Shown here piece by piece: positions 57,481 through 64,000 of a stretch of 64,000 nucleotides of DNA. Position numbers and translations under genes: made by a program. This DNA comes from Deroplatys truncata (Eukaryota; Arthropoda; Insecta; Mantodea; Mantidae). The notes under the pieces were generated by a model that worked only from the letters and a program-made list of their open reading frames with translations, did no database searches and had not been told where the DNA came from. The first letter of the stretch is position 1. The number at the start of each line of letters is the position of its first letter. The stretch is taken from assembly GCA_030765065.1 (NCBI GenBank), contig CM060989.1, positions 34,215,501 to 34,279,500 on the forward strand. The letters run 5' to 3'.

Positions 57481-58249
57481 TTAAGTTCAATCTCAGTGCA
57501 ATGTATGTGCACAACCATTCTCCACCTTTTCAAAGCTGCCAGCATTAGGCGTTAAACTCCAAACCACAAATAAATAGCCCAGACACACATGCCTAACATA
57601 ACGTATTGTACAGACATCTGTCTAATGCGTATCTCATTTTTAAGAACTTCTGTTTCAAATTTTGTTAACTCAAAAATGATTTTCCTAGTCTGTCCACCTC
57701 AATCTGTAGAGAGATTTTGGATAGAAAAGTTAAAAATGAGCCACTTCATAAGTAAAGTTGACCTTGCCCTACTGTGCAACATTGAAGAGGCATGTATGCA
57801 ATTTCTGTTCAATAAGTCTTCTAAGAACAAGAGTGCTGTGTTGCAAATGCGACACCACTCTTCACCCCATGTTTAGAAAGGCTCGCTTTTTCCCATAATT
57901 CTCTTGTAAAAGTGAGCATGAACAATTTACACAATCTGTGGCAGTGGGCACATGTTTTGCTAAATGCAAAATAATGCCTTCTCAAGTGCTTCTAATTATC
58001 CATTGTTTCATAAACAGGTCGTCATATGAACTCAAGTGACGAAATGCTTATTTGGAGATCAACTAAGACATAGGACAGTAGCTAATTGATTCAGCTATTT
58101 TTTGTAAGGTTTACATGATAAGATCAGCCAAAGAAAATTCAGTCATGGATCAGCTGAAGAAAATTTAATCGTGGCAGAGTTGTGGAAGGAAATTGGATCC
58201 TTGGCATGATTGATGTGACCATGGATGAGGTACAAATGGAAATTTGCCC
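57481..58249. other. No recognised gene
   Basis: A 95-codon + frame at 57589-57876 (VNSKMIFLVCPPQSVERFWI region) has no relative I can name. The surroundings are typical AT-rich flank. Confidence 0.25.
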
Positions 58250-58552
58250 AAATATATGCTGCACCTTTTTACCAACCAAATGCTAGCCTCTGGTTCCCGA
58301 GGTCGCAGGTTCAACCCTAGTGGAGAGCGATGGATTTTTTCGGGCATAAAAATCCTTAGCATGACTTCCTTCAGAAGGGAAGTAAAGCTGATTGCCCCAT
58401 GTCGTAGATTTACGGGACATAAAAGAACCTCAAGCCTGATGAACAGCCCTCTGAGCAAAATTACCGGTCTTTCACATCCAATATAGAATGGGACGCTAAG
58501 GACTATAATAGTTAAAGAGCATCCATAAATAAAACTCAGTTTAATTTTACCA
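58250..58552 (+). mobile_element. tRNA-derived SINE (SINE-1), copy e
   Basis: The B-box region GCAGGTTCAACCCTAGTGG, the body blocks (CTTCCTTCAGAAGGGAAGT, AAGAACCTCAAGCCTGATG) and the tail ATAAATAAAACTCAGTTTAA identify the copy. It precedes an ISXO2-like fragment. Confidence 0.75.
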
Positions 58553-58584
58553 TCTGATATCTCAACACGTTGAGTTCATCAGCA

Positions 58585-58880
58585 CTGTACATACCCATTG
58601 CTGGGGAAGTTATTATGGTTTGCTGAATGGTGGGTTTGTTGCGCATTTAGCAGTAAATCATTTTGTTAACTGTGTGGATCTGACGACCAATGAACACACC
58701 AACAATATAGAATTATGCTGGTGAAACCTACAGCACTGGTTGTCTAGCGGTGGCATTCGACGTGACCAGGTGAACAAACACCTGCCTGCATACATGTGGC
58801 ACCAGGACTGCAAGAATCTCAAGGCAGATCCCTTTCAGGAAATGATTCAGGACATTAAGTGCATGTATCCTGTAGTGTAG
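58585..58880 (+). pseudogene. ISXO2-like (Merlin/IS1016) transposase C-terminal fragment
   Basis: The + strand reads HCWGSYYGLLNGGFVAH, AVNHFVNCVDLTTNEHTNNI then ELCW, and QVNKHLPAYMWHQDCKN with DPFQEMIQDI, ending in a stop at about 58879. These match the second Asp region and the H/N...FVD...HTN.IE..W and YL.E.MW signatures of ISXO2-like DDE transposases. One stop interrupts it. The N-terminal half and the terminal repeats are not seen. Confidence 0.65.
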
Positions 58881-59044
58881 TTCTCCAAGTGTTCTTTAGA
58901 TTAGGTTTAGAGCAGGAAAGTGCATTGTTATTTAGTTTTAGGACTAGTTTAGGCTTTTTTCACTAATTAATTATGTGTACAACTCTTCTGTGCTTCTTTC
59001 ATATTGGTGAAACAAATTTTAATTTTCTTCTTCAAAAACTTATA

Positions 59045-60078
59045 CCCCCACCGCTGTATCTTTGCACTTGACAGTTCGTGTGGCTTCACGTAAGGTTGGC
59101 TACATTGTGGTTGCGACATTGCCAGAATGGCTAGTAAACAACGACAGCTGATTGTTCTCCTTTCTATCGTGTCTAAGCCGCATACAAAAGTGTACGTAAG
59201 TAGCAAACTTCAACGAATAACTATTCTGTATTATTATTGTTAATTGAAAATAAGCGATATAAGCAGCTTTGGTATGGTCGGATACTCCTTTCTATGATAA
59301 TAGGCATAAATGTGTCTACCTATGGCGTCTAATTGGAAAGCATAAAGATTTGTGACTGGACGAGGCTGCTTTCTTTTCTTCCCTGGAGTTGATAGAAATA
59401 CCTGTTGCGTTCCAGATGGTTCAGGAATTTTGTGCTCTTTCTCTTGGAGTTTCACTCCCTTGCGAATAACAGTTCTTGTGATTAGTCCAAGAGCTGCTGC
59501 AGTTCGTTGTACGGCTTTATCAGCAGGAATAGAGGGATTGTCATGAAGCTTCATGTATTCCTTTTCCTGTTCAAAGAATTCCCGAGTTCTCCTTAATAGT
59601 TCCAATGCCTGAGTATTAAGTGGCACACCTCGGCACAAAGGATTTTCACTTCGTAGATCATCACTCGGTGATCGGCATCGTTTTTCAGACATTGTCGCAC
59701 TGAAGTATTGTTTAAATAAATAATATGAATGAAATATATATAAAATAGATAAATATAAATAAATATATATGTATAAACGAACAATAACAAAACTATCAAA
59801 CAATAACCACAAATATAAATAACAATGAACAATGTGTAGCTTGCAAAGAACAACTCGACGCTCGTGCTAGAGATTCACAAACTGAAGCACGTGGTTGGGA
59901 ATAGTTACATCCTGCAACAAAGCTGACTCTAGTTCCGGTTCCGCTTTGTCATCGACCATCCGGAATGCTGCCTTGTGATTGGCTTAGGAAGTGAAACGGT
60001 TGAAGCTTTTCATCTGTTTTTTTGCGAGTGTACCAACTTAAACGCTAGCTGTCAAGTGCAACATTACAGCGGCGGGGG
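59045..60078 (-). mobile_element. IS630-like element copy 2, non-autonomous
   Basis: The ends CCCCCACCGCTGTATCTTTG and (reverse complemented) CCCCCGCCGCTGTAATGTTG are inverted, share TGCACTTGACAG, and are flanked by TATA on both sides. It carries one open frame (59240-59692) and about 380 bp of 5' leader. At 1,034 bp it is too short for a full transposase. Copy 1 at 45757 has the same ends and a different internal deletion. Confidence 0.8.
59240..59692 (-). CDS. Truncated IS630-like transposase N-terminal protein, intact 150-codon ORF
   Basis: The likely start ATG at 59692 gives MSEKRCRSPSDD, then LNTQALELLRRTREFFEQEK, DKAVQRTAAALGLITRTVIR (a helix-turn-helix-like segment) and STPGKKRKQPRPVTNLYAFQ followed by IRRHIY-like sequence, ending PTIPKLLISLIFN. 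The order (helix-turn-helix, TPGKKR...P, then DAI....Y.F....YPT..KLL) matches the N-terminal DNA-binding half of a group of insect IS630-type transposases. The catalytic DDE half is absent. It could still bind the element ends if expressed, which is inference. The upstream open codons to 59812 are low-complexity Tyr/Ile and probably untranslated. Confidence 0.6.
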   Translation of the reverse strand: MSEKRCRSPSDDLRSENPLCRGVPLNTQALELLRRTREFFEQEKEYMKLHDNPSIPADKAVQRTAAALGLITRTVIRKGVKLQEKEHKIPEPSGTQQVFLSTPGKKRKQPRPVTNLYAFQLDAIGRHIYAYYHRKEYPTIPKLLISLIFN

Positions 60079-60304
60079 TATAGGTAGCTTAAGATGCAAG
60101 GAAACTTGCTAGATATTTCAGTTCTGCTTGGAGTACTTTGTGCAATCTAGCTGAAGAGACAAAGTTAGCAGCTAGAATCTAATGACTAGAATAGAGTACC
60201 AAGAATTTCTTGATGTAGTGTCAATTGTCTTTGTTTACTGACAGAGATATACCTTCTTGTATAACCGTCATGAATCCTAAAGAATGCCTTACTACATACA
60301 AATG

Positions 60305-60792
60305 CAGGGTTATTCAAAAAGAAGGAACAGATTTTAAATATTCATTTTTAATGAATGACAATAGATAGCGACCCATACAACACATCATTGAATAGAGGAA
60401 AGTTCTAAGTTTTTAAACCCTATCTATTAGTTAGACACTGGCTTTGTTTACGAGAAAATGTTGACGGCACAGGAAAAGTCGTTTTGTGTGCTGCAGTATG
60501 CAAAGAGTGAGTCCATTGTTTCATTGCAGCGTGCATTTCATTGTAAGTTCAACAACGAGCCGCCTTGTCATAAAAAATTTACAATTGATGCAATAAATTC
60601 ATAGGAGATGGTTGCGTGTGCAAACGGAAAAGCACTAATCGTCCTCGCATAACAAATGGTGCTCATTTTGAACACACAAAATAAAATTTTGAACTTTTAT
60701 CTATTCAGTGATGTATTGCATGTGTCGCCATCTATTGTCGTTCATTAGAAATAAATATTTAAAAACCTGTTCCTTCTTTTTGAATAACCCTG
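60305..60792 (+). mobile_element. mariner-like element, short deletion derivative with about 110-bp TIRs
   Basis: The ends CAGGGTTATTCAAAAAGAAG are inverted copies of each other and stay similar for about 110 bp; the right flank is TA and the left TG. The + strand reads TAQEKSFCVLQYAKSESIVS and then LQRAFHCKFNNEPPCHKK, the helix-turn-helix head of DUF4817-type transposases, and CLCKRKSTNRPRI. All catalytic sequence is missing. At 488 bp it is MITE-sized. Confidence 0.82.
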
Positions 60793-61203
60793 TATCAGTA
60801 AAGGTGTGATGAAAGATCTTTCATAACCTTAATACTCAATAGATACTCATGTGGTTTAGGGTGAACAACAGCGAGGTATGATGTGTAAAGCCTGTGTAAT
60901 TCATAAGACAAACTAATTCACATGCATACTCCCCTTTATTTTCAATAATTCTTCTTGCTGTAATACCCTTCAAAACATGGTTCCAAACAGAATGAGGTAT
61001 CACAGGAGGCCATATAACTCAAACTTCTTTTCTAATGGATTTTGTCTTATAATATATTAGAATAAGTAGACGGCAACATAATCACCAGGAGCGAAAAATG
61101 TTCATACAAACAGAAGTCAAAAACACACAGGCTTGCACGCGCACACATACACCACACACGTATTCTTCTAAAAATATCTTCTATTAATTAGGAGGACATC
61201 GTA
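60793..61203. other. No recognised gene
   Basis: AT-rich flank with a (CA)-rich patch near 61125-61160. Confidence 0.3.
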
Positions 61204-62186
61204 CGAGGGTGGATTGATAAGTCAGTGACTTTGTAAAGAAATTAACAATTTTTTCCAAAAAAATCTGTTTTATTTCTAACAGTCTCCTTTCAATTCAATA
61301 CATGCTGTCCAACATTTCTCCAATTTTTTAGCACTTCCAAGAAATATGATTTCTCAAAGTCTGCAAAATATGAGGTGGTTTCTGCCATGATGTGTTCACT
61401 GGACGTGAATTTCTTCCCAGCGAGCCAATTTTTCAGGTTTGCAAAGAGGAAGAAGTCGCTCAGAGCCAAATCTAGGGAATATGGTGAGCGAGGTAGCAGT
61501 TCATAGCCCAATTCCACAAATTTTGCAATGGTAATGGCTGACTTGTATGCCGGTGCATTATCCTGGTGAAAGAGAACCTTTTTCTTCACCGAATGGGGTT
61601 GTTTCTTTAACAATTCCTTGTGAAACTGATCCAGCATTGCAGCATAATATGAACCTGTGATCGTTTTATCCTTTTCCAGGTAGTGGAGGTCTATCGCACC
61701 TTGTGAATCCCAAAAGACAGCTGCCAAGATTTTTCCTGCCGACGGAATGGTTTTTGCTTTCTTTAGAGCAGGTTCGCCGAAGGAAATCCATTGCTTTGAT
61801 TGTTGTTTAGTTTCAGGTTGATAGTAATGGATTCAAGTTTCATCAACCATGATATAATGCCTCAAAAACTCATTTGGGTTGTGCTGGAACATGTCCAACA
61901 TCCCTGTGAAATGATCACACAATTCTTCTTGTTCTCAACTGTGAGCAGTTGTGGCACCCATCTTGCTGACAGCTTTCTCATACTCAAAAATTTGTGCAGA
62001 ATATTATACACCCATCACTCAAGATTTTTATGGTCTTGGCTATCTCACGGACTTTCACTCAGCGGTCTTCCAACACAATATCATGAGCTTTGTTCACCAT
62101 TTCTTCTGTTGTGACCTCAACCGACCATCCTGTGCGCACGGCATCTCTTGTACTTGGACGTGCACATAGAATTCTGTGAACACTTG
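61204..62186 (-). mobile_element. mariner (same family as 22530-23438), 5' truncated
   Basis: It starts CGAGGGTGGATTGATAAGTC after a TA. The minus strand reads, with breaks, VKVREIAKTI, the first Asp region near 61840, and an open part 61290-61727: LHYLEKDKTITGSYYAAMLD, VLFHQDNAPAYKSAITIAKF with the second Asp, and SPYSLDLALSDFFLFANLKN with the third. Unlike its sister copy it keeps the catalytic C-terminal half. It is cut off at 62186 by an inverted LINE segment. Confidence 0.83.
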
Positions 62187-62577
62187 TGAGTAGTAAAAAC
62201 ATACACCTAAATCATCATCACCTCAATCAGACCTTAGATTTTATTTCTCACAAAGGAACCATCTTATATAATAAACTCACTGTCAGAGTAAAAAATCTAA
62301 ATAATAAAAATTTTAAAAAAGCTGTAAAACATATTCTATTAAACATAATGCCACAGACAACATGAATTTTTAGCCAGAGCTATTGATTACTAATTTAGGT
62401 AATGATTTTATTTGCAAAATATCTGTTAGAATTACGAAAAAGGAAAATATGTAAATCAAATTGCTATTTGACTTGTATCTATTTATTTGTATTTATTATG
62501 TAATTTGATTATTAATTGTATTCTTTGACGAAGCCATGAATATTGTATACTCTTATGGTGAATAAAACTACTACTAC
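62187..62577 (+). mobile_element. LINE 3' end (left arm of inverted pair)
   Basis: It encodes SHKGTILYNKL then RVKNLNNKNFKKAVKHILLN, the C terminus of a jockey-like RT protein, and a 3' UTR ending in (CTA)n. It is the inverted counterpart of 63254-63690, with scattered differences. The homology continues for 17 bp beyond the tail (TAGACAAATTCCCCACT). Confidence 0.75.
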
Positions 62578-62597
62578 TATAGACAAATTCCCCACTG

Positions 62598-63234
62598 TTT
62601 ATGTGCCTCACAGAGAAAAAGTTCATAATTTAGTGCATAGATTTACAGAAATTGGATCTTTTCTTGATAAACTGAAATTAAATTTTCATGTAAATACAGG
62701 TTTATATATAATGAGACAAGTGAGGAAAACCATGGATGACGAAACACTTAAACAGGTATACTATGCTTTTATTTACTAACACATAAAATATGGAATAATA
62801 TTGTGGGGAAATATTACAACAACAGAAGTAGAAAAGGTATTTAAATTACAAAAAAAGCAATTAGAATAATAGGTAATGTTAAAAATAGACACACATGTAA
62901 ATCAATGTTTAAACAGTATGGTATATAGACTGTTCCTTGTATATACATTTATGAGACGATAAAACATCTTTTGGAGGAAAATGATCCAAAAAATGCTGGT
63001 ATATACATATAACCTAAGAAACAATGATGATTATTTTAGAACAGTAATTAAAGGCACATTAAACAGACGTAGTGTAAAAAAATTTGGGAAAAGAACTTTA
63101 TAATTAGTTACCTGAAAAAATAAAATTGATAAAAAATGCTGATCAAACTGTGAAAGAAATAAAAAGGCATCTACTAGTAAATCATTTTATAGTCTGGAGG
63201 AATTTAAGCGTGGGACTGGTAATCAGGTAAAGAA
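62598..63234 (+). mobile_element. Jockey-like LINE RT C-terminal fragment between inverted LINE arms
   Basis: The + strand reads FLDKLKLNFHVNTGLYIMRQ and DDETLKQVYYAFIY, then after a stop HIKYGIILWGN, KVFKLQKK with IRIIGNVKNRHTCKSMFKQY, and near the end NHFYSLEEFKRGTG. These are the conserved C-terminal blocks after the RT palm of jockey-type elements. Frameshifts interrupt it. It belongs to a different copy from the flanking LINE arms. Confidence 0.7.
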
Positions 63235-63253
63235 GAAGTGGGGAATTTGTCTA

Positions 63254-63284
<31 letters not shown>

Positions 63285-63856
63285 TTTATTCACCATAAGA
63301 GTATACAATATTCATGGCTTCGTCAAAGAATACAATTAATAATATTCATGGCTTCGTCAAAGAATACAATTAATAATTAAATTACATAATAAATACAAGT
63401 AAATAGATACAAGTCAAATAGCAATTTGATTTACTTATTTTCCTTTTTCGTAATTCTAACATATTTTGCAAATAAAATCATTACCTAAATTATTAATTAA
63501 TAGCTCTGGCTAAAAATTCATGTTGTCTGTGGCATTATGTTTAATAGAATATGTTTTACAGCTTTTTTAAAATTTTTATTATTTAGATTTTTTATTCTGA
63601 CAGCGAGTTTATTATATAAAATGGTTCCTTTGTGAGAAATAAAATCTAAGCTCTGAGTGAGGTGATGATTTAGGTGTATGTTTTTACTACTCCTGGTATT
63701 ATGTGCATGGCAATCTGAATTATTTATAAACAATGACATATTTCGAAGTATGAAAGAAACTACTCCATGTATATAAATATTGTGTACAGGCAAGATATTA
63801 ACCTCCTGAAATATTGGTTTACTTTCTGTTCTATGGGGAACTTTCATAATTATTAC
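63254..63856 (-). mobile_element. LINE 3' end (right arm of inverted pair)
   Basis: The minus-strand frame (63518-63840) reads YIHGVVSFILRNMSLFIN, AHNTRSSKNIHLNHHLTQSL, HKGTILYNKLAVRIKNLNNK and KKAVKHILLN, with a stop at 63518. The 3' UTR ends in about ten CTA units (TAG run at 63256-63288). A 34-bp tandem duplication (63308-63377) lies in the UTR. Its left limit as read on its own strand is a Rep-A end at 63857. Confidence 0.78.
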
Positions 63857-64000
63857 TTTCTCTACTACGTATAGTAAGTAAGGGAAGTATTGTATTCCAC
63901 CAAAATTTCGATACCGAGATTTCACCGGAAATACATGTTTTGAGACCCCCTGAATCCAAAAAAAGCATTTTTGGAAACATGTCCGTGTGTGTGTCTGTGA
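63857..64000 (-). repeat. Rep-A copy 8 (cut by window end)
   Basis: ACTTTCTCTACTACGTATAG and the following blocks match the 3' end of Rep-A on the minus strand. The rest lies beyond the window. Confidence 0.82.

Noticed and set aside
63256..63377. CRISPR-like array
   Set aside because: Only a (TAG)n run and one 34-bp tandem duplication in a LINE 3' UTR; no spaced repeats, and the genome is eukaryotic.

Overview
The window looks like AT-rich insect nuclear DNA. The reasons are a spliced host gene with kilobase-scale introns and GT-AG borders, and a very dense load of insect-type transposons: many mariner/Tc1 families, hAT, IS630-like and ISXO2-like elements, jockey-like and RNase H LINEs, Penelope-like GIY-YIG fragments, tRNA-derived SINEs and LTRs. 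A large-genome hemimetabolous insect (cockroach/termite, stick insect or orthopteran) is my guess from the TE mix. I cannot name the species. No rRNA gene, functional tRNA gene, CRISPR array or bacterial-style operon was seen.

Host gene. One protein-coding gene on the + strand can be followed over about 32 kb, from 23519 to about 55585. Six exons are proposed: 23519-23744, 32671-33937, 41473-42507, 45536-45601, 49139-49366 and 54728-54964. Each junction has an AG acceptor and a GT donor, and all five junctions agree in reading phase (one split AG|G codon, then four phase-0 junctions). Together they give about 1,018 residues and a stop. The first exon in view starts inside a codon, so the true start lies upstream. 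The protein is Ser-rich and probably disordered, with a Cys/His-rich patch late in exon 3 and helical, coiled-coil-like C-terminal exons. I do not recognise the family.

Layout. 1-23.5 kb (upstream intron or flank): mariner fragments, two hAT-like elements, an RNase H LINE, a tandem Rep-A array, an inverted-duplicate mariner, two copies of a zinc-knuckle LINE, and a mariner nested in a second mariner. 23.7-32.7 kb (intron 1): a Rep-A foldback with a solo LTR, a nearly intact Tc1 transposase gene, a LINE nested in another repeat, and a Rep-A copy with an LTR inside it. 33.9-41.5 kb (intron 2): Rep-D carrying a mariner fragment and a hAT-like element, Rep-A inside Rep-A, a mariner and a palindromic foldback. 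42.5-54.7 kb (introns 3-5): Rep-A, an IS630-like element with a SINE inside, Penelope-like fragments, a SINE-in-SINE nest, and a mariner that landed in the target duplication of a hAT-like element. 55.6-64 kb (downstream flank): Rep-A, SINEs, an ISXO2-like fragment, a second IS630-like copy, two mariners, and an inverted LINE pair.

Most of the sequence is explained by nested insertions. In several cases removing the inner element restores the outer one, so the order of insertion can be read. The commonest unexplained component is Rep-A, an unclassified repeat of about 0.8-1.1 kb present at about eight loci. Nearly every transposase or reverse transcriptase here is broken. The best preserved is the Tc1 copy at 27022-28244, which shows one apparent single-base frameshift.
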